DNA of 64,000 nucleotides. Source: UBA8437 sp964646205. Its GTDB lineage: Bacteria; Planctomycetota; Planctomycetia; Planctomycetales; Planctomycetaceae. The translations under genes were made by a program, and so were the position numbers. Under the pieces are notes generated by a model, which saw only the letters and a program-made list of their open reading frames with translations, made no database searches and was not told the origin of the DNA. Position 1 is the first letter of the stretch, and each line of letters opens with the position of its first letter. Below, piece by piece: positions 42,992 to 53,840 of the stretch. The stretch covers positions 34,495-98,494 of the forward strand of contig CAZYAZ010000011.1 in assembly GCA_964646205.1 (NCBI GenBank), given 5' to 3'.

Positions 42992-43957
42992 CCGTTTCTG
43001 GCGAGCCAGCCACGCACAGGCGGGACCGGACAGCCCCTCGTGACCACCCTCGAAAATCGTCACCCGTGATGGTCCGGCGAGTCGGCGGAGGTGAATCAGG
43101 CGACCGAACTCGGCGTCCTTGACGTTCTCGCCATTGCCGGGCTTCTTCAATCGGCCACCTGTCCACAACTGGTCCATCTCGTCGTCGCCAATCACCGCCG
43201 CCTTGCGGGCTGTGGCGACAATGTTCCAGGCCTTCAGCGTGTGGTGGATCGGCACCGAGCCTGTTTTGCCATCGTGGACACCGGCACACAGGTCCAACGG
43301 CACATTGGACGCACGGGCGAGCACCGACACGGGTGAGCGATCACGGTACTGGAGGTCGATTTGTTTGCCGGTCCCCGGCGGGCCTCCCAGGCTCTTGAGG
43401 ATCATGCGGGCGTAGTTCTGAGGTTGTCCGTCCTTGAGATGGAAACGGTACCATTCGCCCAGGTCACTGATGCCGACCCAGGCCGATACGGCCGAAAAAC
43501 GATTCGGATGGTGGCCGGCCATCAGCATGGCCATATGACCGCCACCCGAGGAACCAGCCAGGTAGATTCGCCGGGGATCGACCCGGTGCTTGCGGCTGGT
43601 GTGGTCGATGGCATCGAGAATGTCGGCCCGGGCCAGCTTCGATCCACAGGCCGCGGGCGTGTCATTGCGGCCGCGAAAATTGGGATGAAGGAAGATCCAG
43701 CCGCGCGAGACAGCCTGTTTGAGCCAGGCCGAATTGTCCTGCGTGTAATCACCGCTCCAACTGTGCAGGAACACGAGCAGGGGGGTTGGCCGGTTGGTGG
43801 CTCGCCTGGGAATCCAGATGCGGGATGGTTGCCGGGATCCATCAAGCGTGCTGGTGACCGAGATGTCGACCAGCGGCGGCAAGTCCTCGGCCACGACTGG
43901 AGTGGCTGCCAGCAGGCAGGCGGTGACCGGGACGAGCCAGGTGCCGGGACGCGTCAT
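42977..43957 (-). CDS. Secreted alpha/beta-hydrolase (prolyl oligopeptidase/esterase-like)
   Basis: This is a 326-residue protein with a signal peptide (to about residue 23, PVVAED). The alpha/beta-hydrolase fold is shown by PLLVFLHSWSGDY (oxyanion strand), DILDAIDHTSRKHRVDPRRIYLAGSSGGGHMAML (nucleophile serine in GSSGGG), and the late FEGGHEG with the catalytic histidine. It resembles esterase D/PHB depolymerase-like planctomycete proteins that act on carbohydrate esters. The substrate is unknown. Its start overlaps the end of the gene at 43954-44442 by four bases. Confidence 0.82.
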   Translation of the reverse strand: MTRPGTWLVPVTACLLAATPVVAEDLPPLVDISVTSTLDGSRQPSRIWIPRRATNRPTPLLVFLHSWSGDYTQDNSAWLKQAVSRGWIFLHPNFRGRNDTPAACGSKLARADILDAIDHTSRKHRVDPRRIYLAGSSGGGHMAMLMAGHHPNRFSAVSAWVGISDLGEWYRFHLKDGQPQNYARMILKSLGGPPGTGKQIDLQYRDRSPVSVLARASNVPLDLCAGVHDGKTGSVPIHHTLKAWNIVATARKAAVIGDDEMDQLWTGGRLKKPGNGENVKDAEFGRLIHLRRLAGPSRVTIFEGGHEGLSGPACAWLARQKRLTSR

Positions 43958-44442
43958 TTCTTCTTATCCGTCTTGGTTTTCTTGATGGTGCCCCACATGT
44001 GGCCGAGCGTTTCACCGTGCGACCAGGTGCCGGCGTACCGCTTGCCGTCGATCAGGAGATGGACCGAGAAGGTGCCCATGCCGGGGATGGTGATCTTGTC
44101 CATCGTGATCACCGGCTTGGTGCCGGCCCAGACAACTCGCAGTGGCAGTGGCGGCAGCTTGGCCTGCCCGAACTTGGAGTGGAACAGGAAGAAGTTGCCA
44201 CCCTTGGTCACCTTGCTGATCTCGTAGCTGTCGGCATTCGGAGGGCCGTCCTTCTCTTCACCGACGACACTGAAGAACCCTGTCAGCGTGGTGCCGGCCA
44301 TCGCTTTCATGAAGGCCTGGTCACGAGCCTTCTGCTTCGCCTGGGCCGCATCGTCTGCCGCCAGTGCCAGGGGGGCGGTCAGAATGGCCAATGCCAGAAG
44401 AGTTGGCAGGTGGGAACGGAACGTGTGAACGCGGTGGGTCAT
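43954..44442 (-). CDS. Secreted hypothetical protein
   Basis: This is a ~162-residue protein with a signal peptide (to about residue 24, LALAADD). A helical segment follows, then a beta-rich part: TTLTGFFSVVGEE, YEISKVTKGGNFFLFHSKFG and a lysine-rich tail. No family was recognised; the fold may be a small beta-barrel. GGAG lies nine bases before the ATG at 44442, which supports that start over 44457. It precedes the esterase-like gene with a four-base overlap and probably forms a two-gene operon with it. Confidence 0.6.
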   Translation of the reverse strand: MTHRVHTFRSHLPTLLALAILTAPLALAADDAAQAKQKARDQAFMKAMAGTTLTGFFSVVGEEKDGPPNADSYEISKVTKGGNFFLFHSKFGQAKLPPLPLRVVWAGTKPVITMDKITIPGMGTFSVHLLIDGKRYAGTWSHGETLGHMWGTIKKTKTDKKK

Positions 44443-44512
44443 CGCACGGATCTCCATCTCGGACAGCGAGTCGTTATCATGCGGTCTCATAATACACCAC
44501 CAGCCCGCATCG

Positions 44513-45400
44513 ATGAACACTCCACAAGGCCAACCGCCGCCTTTCGACACCCTGTTGCCGGTCGTGCAGGAATTCTGCCAGGTCGTCGCCACCCTGCGTG
44601 GTCCCGATGGCTGTCCGTGGGACCGGGAGCAGACTCTCGAAACGATCAAGCCGTACACGCTCGAGGAGACGTACGAGTTGCTCGAAGCGATCGATTCGGG
44701 TGATGACAAGGCCATTGTCGAAGAACTCGGAGACGTCTTGTTGCAGGTGGTGCTGGATTGTCAGATCGGTGCCGACGAGGGGCGATTCGGGCTGGTCGAG
44801 GTGGTCCGGGGTGTGACCGACAAGTTGATCACGCGGCACCCTCACGTTTTCGGTGACGACACGGCCGAGACCTCCGAGGAGGTGAGGAAAAACTGGGATT
44901 CTGCCAAGCGCGCCGAGAAGCAGCGTGACGGCGTGATGGAGGGGTTGCCGTTGGCCATGCCGGCCCTGGCCCGGGCTGCCAGGGTCACCGGGCGTGCGGC
45001 TCGTGTTGGCTACGATTTTCCCGATCGTCGGATGCTCTTTGACAAGTTGCGTGAAGAACTGGCTGAATTGTCGGAGGAGTTGTTTGATGAGATCTCGGTG
45101 CCGGAAGTTGCCGCGGAAGTCGATGCCGAGGTCATACCGGACGAACCGCTGACGGACGACGTGCGGGACCGGGCCGAGGAGGAACTCGGGGACGTGTTGT
45201 TCGTACTGGCCAACATCGCCCGGCGATGGGGGATCAATGCCGAGGAGGCGCTGCGGCGGAGTACCAGGAAATTTGAACGACGGTTCCGGGCGATCGAGAC
45301 CGGTCTGGCCGCTCGCGGGGCGGACGTGGAACAGGCGTCGTTGATTGAAATGGAGCAGGTCTACCAGGAAGCCAAGTCGGCCGAGAAGCGAGAGGAGTGA
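44513..45400 (+). CDS. mazG: Nucleoside triphosphate pyrophosphohydrolase MazG
   Basis: This is a 295-residue all-alpha NTP pyrophosphohydrolase, removing pyrophosphate from (d)NTPs in the cytoplasm. It has two MazG domains: the first with LRGPDGCPWDREQTLETIKPYTLEETYELLEAI and ELGDVLLQVVLD, the second with LREELAELSEELFDE and AEEELGDVLFVLANIARRWG. The EExxE metal-binding motif is visible in both halves. Length and layout match E. coli MazG closely. Downstream are a cupin and a cyclase-family gene in the same direction, with 6- and 0-base gaps. Confidence 0.93.
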   Translation: MNTPQGQPPPFDTLLPVVQEFCQVVATLRGPDGCPWDREQTLETIKPYTLEETYELLEAIDSGDDKAIVEELGDVLLQVVLDCQIGADEGRFGLVEVVRGVTDKLITRHPHVFGDDTAETSEEVRKNWDSAKRAEKQRDGVMEGLPLAMPALARAARVTGRAARVGYDFPDRRMLFDKLREELAELSEELFDEISVPEVAAEVDAEVIPDEPLTDDVRDRAEEELGDVLFVLANIARRWGINAEEALRRSTRKFERRFRAIETGLAARGADVEQASLIEMEQVYQEAKSAEKREE

Positions 45401-45406
45401 TGCGGG

Positions 45407-45784
45407 ATGGAAGCGGAAGCGAGTGGACTGCTGGTTCGGCACGAGGAGACCGCCGAGCGTGAACGCAGCACCTGCGGGTGGCGACACCTGCTGTTGAGCC
45501 GCCAGGACCGGGAGCGGGGGCTGGCCGCCTGGGCACACGCGGTTGATATCGATGGTGCCCGGGAGCATTACCACAAGGTGGGCACCGAGTTGTACTACGT
45601 CCTCGATGGAGAGGGCAGCGTGATGCTCGACGGGGTGGAGCACCCGGTGCGGACCGGGTCGATCGTGCACATTCCCCCCGGTGTGGTCCATGGGGCGCGG
45701 GGACGGATGCGGGTCCTGGTGGTGGGGATTCCCGACATCAGTGACGACGACCTGTTTTTTCCCGAAGACGAGGTGACCGGGTAG
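45407..45784 (+). CDS. Cupin-domain protein
   Basis: This is a 125-residue small cupin. It shows IDGAREHYHKVGTELYYVLDGEGSVMLD (metal-binding H, H and E) and GSIVHIPPGVVHGARG (third histidine), making a complete cupin metal site. It is cytoplasmic and likely binds Fe, Mn or Zn. It lies directly between mazG and the cyclase-family gene; the next ATG follows its stop without a gap, suggesting one transcript. The substrate is unknown. A sugar or amine precursor is plausible only from context. Confidence 0.82.
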   Translation: MEAEASGLLVRHEETAERERSTCGWRHLLLSRQDRERGLAAWAHAVDIDGAREHYHKVGTELYYVLDGEGSVMLDGVEHPVRTGSIVHIPPGVVHGARGRMRVLVVGIPDISDDDLFFPEDEVTG

Positions 45785-46576
45785 ATGAGCGATTCGATTG
45801 CTGAACTGGGCAGAATGAAACTGGTCGATCTGTCGGTGCCGCTGGAGGACGGGGCGGTCAGCGAGCCGATGCCGGCATCGATTCACTACGTGACTCATGC
45901 CGATGAGGGGCTGGCACAGATGCAACAGTTTTTCGGCATCGCGCCGGACGACCTGGTCTATTCCAACGGCGAGGGTTGGGCGATCGAGAAGATCGAGGCC
46001 ATCACCCACACGGGAACACATGTCGACGCCCCGTACCACTACGGGGCTGAATCCGAGGGTCGCCCGGCACGTCGGATCGACGAGGTTCCCCTGGAGTGGT
46101 GTTTTGCCCCTGGAGTCCGGATCGACGTACGACACAAGGAGGCGGGCCAGGAGATCACCGTCGATGATCTCGAGGCGGCCCTGGCCGCCATCGACTACAC
46201 GCTGGCCGACCGGGACATCGTGCTGTTGTGGACGGGCGCCGACGCGAGGCTGGAATCGCCGGAGTATTTTCGGCAACCCGGCCTGGGACGTGACGGGGTG
46301 CTGTGGCTGGTCGAACAGGGAGTGCGGATGATCGGCATCGACGCTTACACGATTGATCGACCTTTTGCCGACATGGTGGCTGACTACCGGGCCAGTGGAG
46401 ACGGACGTCATATCTGGCCGGCTCATTTTGCCGGGATCACCCGCGAGTACTGCCAGATCGAGAAACTGGCCAACCTCGACCAGTTGCCACGTCCACACGG
46501 GTTCTACGTGTCGTGTCTTCCCGTGAAGATCTCCGGGGCCAGTGCCGGCTGGTGTCGGGCCGTGGCGTTGGTTTGA
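45785..46576 (+). CDS. Cyclase-family protein (kynurenine formamidase-like)
   Basis: This is a 263-residue protein with the cyclase-family metal motif ITHTGTHVDAPYHYG (HxGTHxDxPxH) and a later VLLWTGADARLES, GVRMIGIDAYTIDRPF and AHFAGITREYCQIEKLANLDQL. Members hydrolyse N-formylkynurenine or similar amides, or act as isatin hydrolases, using zinc or manganese. The motif is complete, so the protein is probably active; the substrate is unknown. It sits at the end of the mazG-cupin-cyclase row, convergent with the SDR operon. Confidence 0.87.
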   Translation: MSDSIAELGRMKLVDLSVPLEDGAVSEPMPASIHYVTHADEGLAQMQQFFGIAPDDLVYSNGEGWAIEKIEAITHTGTHVDAPYHYGAESEGRPARRIDEVPLEWCFAPGVRIDVRHKEAGQEITVDDLEAALAAIDYTLADRDIVLLWTGADARLESPEYFRQPGLGRDGVLWLVEQGVRMIGIDAYTIDRPFADMVADYRASGDGRHIWPAHFAGITREYCQIEKLANLDQLPRPHGFYVSCLPVKISGASAGWCRAVALV

Positions 46577-46588
46577 AAGTGATCGTGA

Positions 46589-47371
46589 TCACTCGGGTGT
46601 CACGTAGGCCGACGTGATTCCGCCGTCGACGGTGAACTCGGTCCCGGTCACGTAGCTGGACTCGTCGCTGGCCAGGTACAGGGCTGCCGCGGCCATCTCG
46701 GAGGCTTCTCCGAACCGCCCCATCGGGACATGGACGAGCCGTCGTTGTTTTTTCTCGTCGGTGTCCAGGAAGCTCATCAGCATCTCGGTTTTCAACGGCC
46801 CCGGGCACAACGCGTTGACGCGGATGTTCTCGCGGGCATGAATCACGGCGAGTTCTCGTGTCATGGCCAGCACGCCTCCCTTGCTGGCCGTGTAGGCCAA
46901 CTGTGGCGTGGCCGCGCCCATCAGAGCGACGAAGGATGCGGTGTTGATGATCGATCCACCACCGGCCCGCTTCAACGCCGGTACACCCGCCTTGCAGCCC
47001 AGGAAGACCCCGGTGAGATTGATGGCCATTGTCCGGTTCCAGGTCTCCAACGATGTTTCGACTGCATCGCCGTCGGCAGGATCCATGATTCCGGCGTTAT
47101 TGAACAGCACATCGAGCCGCCCGAATGACGCTTCGGCTGTGTCGACCATTGCCTGGCAGTCACCGGGATCAGCGACATCGGCCCGGATGAAGATCGATTT
47201 CCCCGGGTACTCGCCCTCGATCTCGGCCACCGTCTCCTGGCCGGATTCCTCGTTGATGTCCACGGCAACAATCCGAGCGTCCTCGGCGGCGAACAGCCGA
47301 CAGGTCTCCCTGCCAATTCCCCCGCCCGCTCCGGTCACAAGTGCCACTTTCCCAGCCAGTCGTCCCGTCAC
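46589..47371 (-). CDS. Short-chain dehydrogenase/reductase (SDR)
   Basis: This is a 260-residue classical SDR: VTGAGGGIGRETC (cofactor-binding TGxxxGxG), VAVDI (acidic residue suggests NAD), NNAGIMD, the catalytic serine in NTASFVALMG, and YTASKGG (YxxxK). It overlaps the start of the hydrolase gene upstream by four bases, so it is the last gene of a four-gene operon. In that context a step oxidising an alcohol on a gamma-glutamylated amine is likely, but this is inferred from neighbours only. Confidence 0.88.
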   Translation of the reverse strand: MTGRLAGKVALVTGAGGGIGRETCRLFAAEDARIVAVDINEESGQETVAEIEGEYPGKSIFIRADVADPGDCQAMVDTAEASFGRLDVLFNNAGIMDPADGDAVETSLETWNRTMAINLTGVFLGCKAGVPALKRAGGGSIINTASFVALMGAATPQLAYTASKGGVLAMTRELAVIHARENIRVNALCPGPLKTEMLMSFLDTDEKKQRRLVHVPMGRFGEASEMAAAALYLASDESSYVTGTEFTVDGGITSAYVTPE

Positions 47372-48135
47372 ACTTCGTCTCCTTGTTCATCAGCGAGCCG
47401 GTTGCCGGTCTCGTCGTGGGTTTCGGACAATTCCTTCTCGCACGTTTCAACCAGTTCGTCGAAAAGAGCCTGTTGCAAGGGATCGACCTCGGCGGTCAAT
47501 TCCGGATGCCACTGGACCGCGAACAGCCAGCGGTGATCGGGCAGTTCGACCGCCTCGATCGTTCCGTCGGGTGCGTGGGCGGCCACTGTCAGACCACGGC
47601 CGACCCGGTGGATGGCCTGGTGGTGCCACGAGGCGGCATCGAAGGTGACCTGGCCCAGCAACCCGGACAACCCGGTTCCTTCGACCAGGTTCACCACGTG
47701 TGGTGTCGGTTCTCGTGGTGGCAGGCGGTGTGCAATCTCATCACCAACCACATCGGGCAGATGTTCGTGCAGCGATCCGCCCAGGGCGACATTGACCATC
47801 TGGGCACCCCGGCAAATGGCGAGTGTGGGAAGGTCTTTTGAGAGAATCTGGCGGGTCAGTCCCAGTTCCAGCAGGTCACGGTCGGGGTCGACCATGTAGA
47901 CCTCCGGGTGCATCTGTCCGCCATACAGTCCCGGGTCGATGTCGCCTCCCCCGGCCAGCACAATGCCATCGAGTCGGTCGAAGAGAGCTTCAATGGATGA
48001 TTCGCCGGGCGGCAACAGCACGGGGATGCCACCGGCGCGACGAACGGCCGAGACGTAATTCGTCGGCAACGAGTACTTGTCTTCCTCGTTTCGACCGTAG
48101 GTGGTGATCCCGATCAACGGCTGTGCTGAGGCCAC
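47368..48135 (-). CDS. Class I glutamine amidotransferase-like gamma-glutamyl hydrolase (PuuD-like)
   Basis: This is a 255-residue protein of the peptidase C26/PuuD family. The nucleophile elbow is LAICRGAQMVNVALGGSLHEHL (cysteine in AICRGAQ). VNLVEGTGL and FAVQWHPELTAEVDPLQQALF follow, with the catalytic histidine and glutamate. PuuD removes glutamate from gamma-glutamyl-aminobutyrate in polyamine breakdown. The gene is four bases downstream of the glutamine-synthetase-like ligase that would make the gamma-glutamyl bond, and overlaps the SDR gene by four bases. Confidence 0.88.
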   Translation of the reverse strand: MASAQPLIGITTYGRNEEDKYSLPTNYVSAVRRAGGIPVLLPPGESSIEALFDRLDGIVLAGGGDIDPGLYGGQMHPEVYMVDPDRDLLELGLTRQILSKDLPTLAICRGAQMVNVALGGSLHEHLPDVVGDEIAHRLPPREPTPHVVNLVEGTGLSGLLGQVTFDAASWHHQAIHRVGRGLTVAAHAPDGTIEAVELPDHRWLFAVQWHPELTAEVDPLQQALFDELVETCEKELSETHDETGNRLADEQGDEV

Positions 48136-48139
48136 TGTG

Positions 48140-49524
48140 TCAGATCCTCTCGAAGTAGCGTCGCCGTTCCCAGTCGGTCACGGCGCGGTCGTAGGCAGCC
48201 TGTTCGGTCCGGAAAAAGTGGACGTAGTGGTCAACCACGTCGTTGCCAAAGGCCGAGCGGGCGAACTGGCTGTTGTCGAATAGTGTCGTGGCCTCGGCGA
48301 GGGTCGCGGGAACGGCCGGGACGAGGTCCGACTGGTAGAGATCGCCGTCACTGTGATCAGGTGGTTCGACCTGGTTGGCGATGCCGTCGAGCCCGGCGGC
48401 CAACGCTGCCGAGTAGACCAGGTACGGGTTGCAGTCGGCGCCGGGAATGCGGCACTCGACTCGCAGGGACTGGTCGTGTCCGACCACACGGAATCCCGCC
48501 GTGCGGTTGTCGTGGCTCCAGGCGATCCGGGTGGGGGCCCAGGAGCCCGACTGGAATCGCTTGTAGGAATTGACCGTCGGGGCCAGCAGCGGCACCAAAT
48601 CGGACACGTGTTGCATGAACCCGCCCAGGAAATGGCGAAATGTCGAGCTGCAGCGGATCGGGCCCAACTGTTCGTCACCGGCAAATGCGTTCTGGCCGTC
48701 CTGCCAGAGGCTGATGTGGACGTGACAACTCGAGCCGGCCTGGTCGGTGTCGAACTTGGCCATGAAACTGACGGCCGCACCGGCCGAGTCGGCGGTTTCC
48801 TTGAGACACTGCTTGAGCAGCACGTGGCGGTCGGCCATTTCCAACACCGGGCCGTAGCGGATGTTCAACTCGTGCTGACCCAGTCCCCATTCCCCCTTGG
48901 TGTTCTCGACGGGTATCCCCGACGCGGCCAGGTGCCGCCGGGCTGCGCCGTGAATGTCCTCGTCGCGGCTGCCGTGCAGCAGCTGGTAATCCTCGAGATA
49001 CCAGCCTCCGGCCGGGAGGTCGTGGTAGCCTTTCTCCGCAGCCTCCCGGTAAGACGTACGAAAGAGGTAATACTCCAACTCGGATGCGGCCTGGGGCTGG
49101 AAGTTCAATCCGGTCGCCCTGGCCAGCTGGTTGGAGAGCATCACGCGAGGTGCTTGTGGAACGCCGTCGCCGGTTGAATCGTCGATGACGTCACAGAGCA
49201 CGATGGCGGTTCGATCGAGCCAGGAGGCGTGACGGAGAGTGTCCAGGTCGGGGACCAGGTGCACGTCGCCGTAACCTTGTTCCCAGTTCGCGAATTCGTA
49301 GCCGGCGACGGGTTCCATCTCGATGTCCACCGTCAACAGGTAGTCGCATCCATGCGTGCCCTGCGTGGCGACCTCTTCGAGAAAGAATCCGGCGTCGAAT
49401 CGCTTGCCGGCCAGGCGTCCGTAAAGATCGGTGAATCCGACCAGTACCGTATCGATTGTCCCCTGGGAGACTTGTGCCCGGAGTTCCTCGAGTGTCAGAC
49501 AGCCTGTCGGGCGTTCGGAAAGGG

Positions 49525-49528
<4 letters not shown>
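48140..49528 (-). CDS. Glutamine-synthetase-family gamma-glutamyl ligase (PuuA/GlnA4-like)
   Basis: This is a 462-residue protein of the GS family. It has TDLYGRLAGKRF (beta-grasp domain), ASELEYYLFRT, ENTKGEWGLGQHELNIRYG (metal-binding glutamates), MAKFDTDQAGSSCHVHISLW, and RIPGADCNPYLVYSAALAAGLDGI, which carries the arginine of the active site. It lacks the adenylylation loop of ordinary GlnA and follows the PuuA/GlnA4 pattern, where glutamate is joined to putrescine, ethanolamine or similar amines using ATP. The start overlaps the permease end by four bases. Confidence 0.88.
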
Positions 49529-51117
<1,589 letters not shown>

Positions 51118-51166
51118 GTGGGGAAATCCGGGTGGAGAAACGTTCGAAGTCCTCTCGCACCATTCT

Positions 51167-51185
51167 GACACGTCTTGAGCGTGTC
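51167..51185. promoter_or_regulatory. Inverted repeat between divergent genes, possible operator
   Basis: GACACG (51167-51172) and CGTGTC (51180-51185) form a 6-base inverted repeat with a 7-base spacer. They lie in the 142-base region between the amine operon (minus) and the rhodanese gene (plus), so a regulator of either is possible. No consensus was recognised. Confidence 0.25.
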
Positions 51186-51259
51186 GGCTACGGACCCGTT
51201 TCACAGGTGGTGGGGCATCGCTAGTATGGGCGAATCGACAATTTTCCGGGGAGAGTACC

Positions 51260-51637
51260 ATGGGCAAGGACCACGCAAACGGTTTTCTTGAGCTGGTCAA
51301 CGACGCCAAGACACGGGTCCGTGAATGCACCACCGTGGACGTGAAGGAATGGATGGAGGCGGATCGTCCGTTCGTCCTGGTTGACGTTCGTGAGGACACC
51401 GAGTGGGCAATGGCGCACCTGCCGGGTGCTGTTCACCTGGGCAAGGGAGTGATCGAACGCGACATCGAACGGGCGATTCCCGGTCATGACACCGAGATCG
51501 TGTTGTATTGCGGTGGTGGTTATCGCTCGGCGCTGGCCGGGGATGCGTTGCAGCAAATGGGTTACACCAACGTGATCTCGATGGACGGTGGCATCGGAGA
51601 TTGGCACGCCCGGGGGTTCCCGCTGACAACCGGGTGA
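51260..51637 (+). CDS. Rhodanese-like sulfurtransferase
   Basis: This is a 125-residue single-domain rhodanese: FVLVDVREDTEWAMAHLPGAVHLGKGVIE and the active-site loop IVLYCGGGYRSALAGDALQQMGYTNVISMDGGIGDW. The cysteine in the loop CGGGYRS is intact, so sulfur transfer is expected. The protein has no signal peptide and is cytoplasmic. GGGGAGAG precedes the ATG at 51260. It starts a row of three genes with a HEAT-repeat protein and a sulfatase, with small gaps. Confidence 0.9.
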   Translation: MGKDHANGFLELVNDAKTRVRECTTVDVKEWMEADRPFVLVDVREDTEWAMAHLPGAVHLGKGVIERDIERAIPGHDTEIVLYCGGGYRSALAGDALQQMGYTNVISMDGGIGDWHARGFPLTTG

Positions 51638-51654
51638 CAAGAGGAGACTGAGAC

Positions 51655-52251
51655 GTGTTGAGGAAAAAAACCGTGGCCTTACCGGCTGCGCTGTTGGCTG
51701 GATTGCTGGCAATCGAGTGTCCGGCAGCCGCACCGAAAAGCGTGGCTGGACGGAGCTTGTCCGAGTGGTCGGCGGACCTGGCCGCGAAATCACGGACCCG
51801 TCGATTGCGGGCGGCGCTGACCCTGCCGTCGTTTGGCGGCGATGCGGTCAAGCCCCTGGTCCGGGCGTTGCAACATGACGACCCGGCAGTTGTCTACTGG
51901 GCCGCCAGTGGCCTGGGCGACCTGGCCCACAAGTCGTCGGCCACAAAGCGGGTGCGGAAACGACTTCAGGCGCTCCTGGGCCACAAGACAATTGGCGTGC
52001 GGTTGAGCGGTGCCTATGCCCTGAGTCGGCTGGGTGAAACGGGATCGGGAGTCGCTGTCCTGGCCAAGGGCCTGACGCATCCCCAGCGTGGTGTGGCCTG
52101 CACGGCGGCCGATTTCCTGGCCCGTGTCGGACCGCCCGCTGCGGACGCGGTGCCGGCTCTGAGGGTGGCTGCCAAGCACATGGATTATCACGTCAAGGGA
52201 GCTGCCAACGAGGCGTTGAAGCGGATTCTCGCTGCGAAGGAGGGCAAGTGA
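51655..52251 (+). CDS. Secreted HEAT-repeat protein
   Basis: This is a 198-residue protein with a signal peptide (to about residue 22, IECPAAA) and about four HEAT-like repeats (from about 40), for example VKPLVRALQHDDPAVVYWAASGLGDL and VAVLAKGLTHPQRGVACTAADFLAR. HEAT repeats form helical solenoids that bind other proteins. The start is a GTG at 51655 with GAGGAG ten bases upstream. Its stop shares a base with the start of the sulfatase, so the two are probably translated together; an interaction with the sulfatase is possible. Confidence 0.8.
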   Translation: MLRKKTVALPAALLAGLLAIECPAAAPKSVAGRSLSEWSADLAAKSRTRRLRAALTLPSFGGDAVKPLVRALQHDDPAVVYWAASGLGDLAHKSSATKRVRKRLQALLGHKTIGVRLSGAYALSRLGETGSGVAVLAKGLTHPQRGVACTAADFLARVGPPAADAVPALRVAAKHMDYHVKGAANEALKRILAAKEGK

Positions 52252-53840
52252 TGACCCCGTACCGTTTTTTGGTTGTCGCTGTTTTCTGGCTCGTGTCCGG
52301 GATGCCGTTGACGGCGTCCGCCGCTGATCGTCCCAACATTCTCTGGATCAGCTGCGAGGACATCAGCCCCAGCCTGGGATGTTACGGCGACAAGTACTCG
52401 ACCTCGCCGAACATCGATGGCCTGGCCGCCCAGGGTGTCGTGTTTCGTCGGTGCTTCTCACACGCGGGCGTCTGCGCGGTGGCCCGCTCGGGGCTGATCA
52501 CCGGTGTTTATCCCGTGTCGATTGGTAGCCAGCACATGCGGTCTCGCATCGTGCCGCCACCCAACGTGCGGTGTTTCACCGAGTACCTCAGGGCGGCGGG
52601 TTACTACTGCACCAACCGGTCGAAAACCGACTACAACTTTGAACCACCGTTGACCGCCTGGGACGAGAGTGGCCGCAAGAGCACCGACTGGAGTGGCCGG
52701 GCCAAGGGACAGCCCTTCTTCAGCGTGATCAACCTGACGGTTTCGCATGAGAGCAAGATCCGGGCGAAGTTCGACAAGCTGATCCATGACCCCGACGGGG
52801 TCTCGTTGCCGCCCTACATTCCCGACACCCCGGCGGCTCGGCGTGACCGGGCACGTTACTACGACATCATCACGTTGATGGACACCCAGGTGGGGAGAAT
52901 CCTGGCGAAGTTGAAGGCTGACGGATTGGACAAGAACACGATCGTGATGTTCTGGGGAGACCACGGCGAAGGGCTGCCCCGCGGCAAGCGCTGGATTTAC
53001 GACTCGGGGATCCACGTACCGCTGGTCGTCCGCTGGCCGGGACAGATCCAGCCGGGAACGACACGCGACGACCTTGTCTGTTTTCTCGACTTTCCGGCCA
53101 CCACGCTGTCACTGGCCGGCGTGACGCCGCCAGGACACATGCATGGCCAGGTGATCCTGGGCCAGCACACCGCCGAACCCCGTCGGTACCTGTTTGCCCA
53201 TCGCGACCGGATGGACGAGGCGTACGACCTGATCCGTGCCGTCCGGGATCAACGGTACAAGTACATCCGCAACCTGATGCCCGGCCGCACACGGGCCCAG
53301 AACATCGACTACATGAACAAGATGCCAACCATGATCGACATGCGGCGGCTGAATGCCGCCGGGAAACTGGGTACGGTTGCGCTGCGGCAGTATTTCGAAC
53401 CGACCAAGCCGGACGAGGAGTTGTACGACCTGGACAGTGATCCGTTCGAGGTCAAGAACCTGGCGGCCGATCCGGCTCATGCGGCCGCATTGAAACGGCT
53501 GCGAGGAGAACTGGAGAATTGGCAGGACAAGATCGGTGACCAGGGTTTGATTCCCGAGGCCTTGCTGGTTGAAGCGATGCGTCCGGGAAACCGGTACGAG
53601 TCGACGGCCGATCCGGTGATTGCCGTTGGCAAGCCGACCGGTGCTGACGGTGTGACGGTGACGATCAAGTCGGAGACGCAGGGGGCGTCGATCGCTTACG
53701 CGATCGGTGGCGGGAACCGGCCAAGATGGCAACTCTACAGCAAGCCACTTTCGATGCCAAAGGGCACGCAACTGCGGGCCGTCGCCTGCCGCATCGGGTA
53801 CCGTGACAGCCAGCGAATCCGACGGGTGATTGGCGACTAG
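52251..53840 (+). CDS. Secreted type I sulfatase (heparan N-sulfatase-like), atypical active-site motif
   Basis: This is a ~529-residue protein with a signal peptide (to about residue 25). Sulfatase metal residues are in PNILWISCEDISPSLGCYGD. The modification motif is C75-A-V-A-R79, followed by SGLITG. The usual form is C-x-P-S-R, so the proline and serine are replaced while the cysteine to be changed to formylglycine and the arginine remain. MFWGDHGEGLPRGKRWIYDSGIHVPLVVRWPG carries further active-site residues. The C-terminal part is standard for planctomycete sulfatases. AAGGAGGG precedes the ATG. It likely removes sulfate from algal polysaccharide. The stop overlaps ureC by CTAG. Confidence 0.88.
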   Translation: MTPYRFLVVAVFWLVSGMPLTASAADRPNILWISCEDISPSLGCYGDKYSTSPNIDGLAAQGVVFRRCFSHAGVCAVARSGLITGVYPVSIGSQHMRSRIVPPPNVRCFTEYLRAAGYYCTNRSKTDYNFEPPLTAWDESGRKSTDWSGRAKGQPFFSVINLTVSHESKIRAKFDKLIHDPDGVSLPPYIPDTPAARRDRARYYDIITLMDTQVGRILAKLKADGLDKNTIVMFWGDHGEGLPRGKRWIYDSGIHVPLVVRWPGQIQPGTTRDDLVCFLDFPATTLSLAGVTPPGHMHGQVILGQHTAEPRRYLFAHRDRMDEAYDLIRAVRDQRYKYIRNLMPGRTRAQNIDYMNKMPTMIDMRRLNAAGKLGTVALRQYFEPTKPDEELYDLDSDPFEVKNLAADPAHAAALKRLRGELENWQDKIGDQGLIPEALLVEAMRPGNRYESTADPVIAVGKPTGADGVTVTIKSETQGASIAYAIGGGNRPRWQLYSKPLSMPKGTQLRAVACRIGYRDSQRIRRVIGD

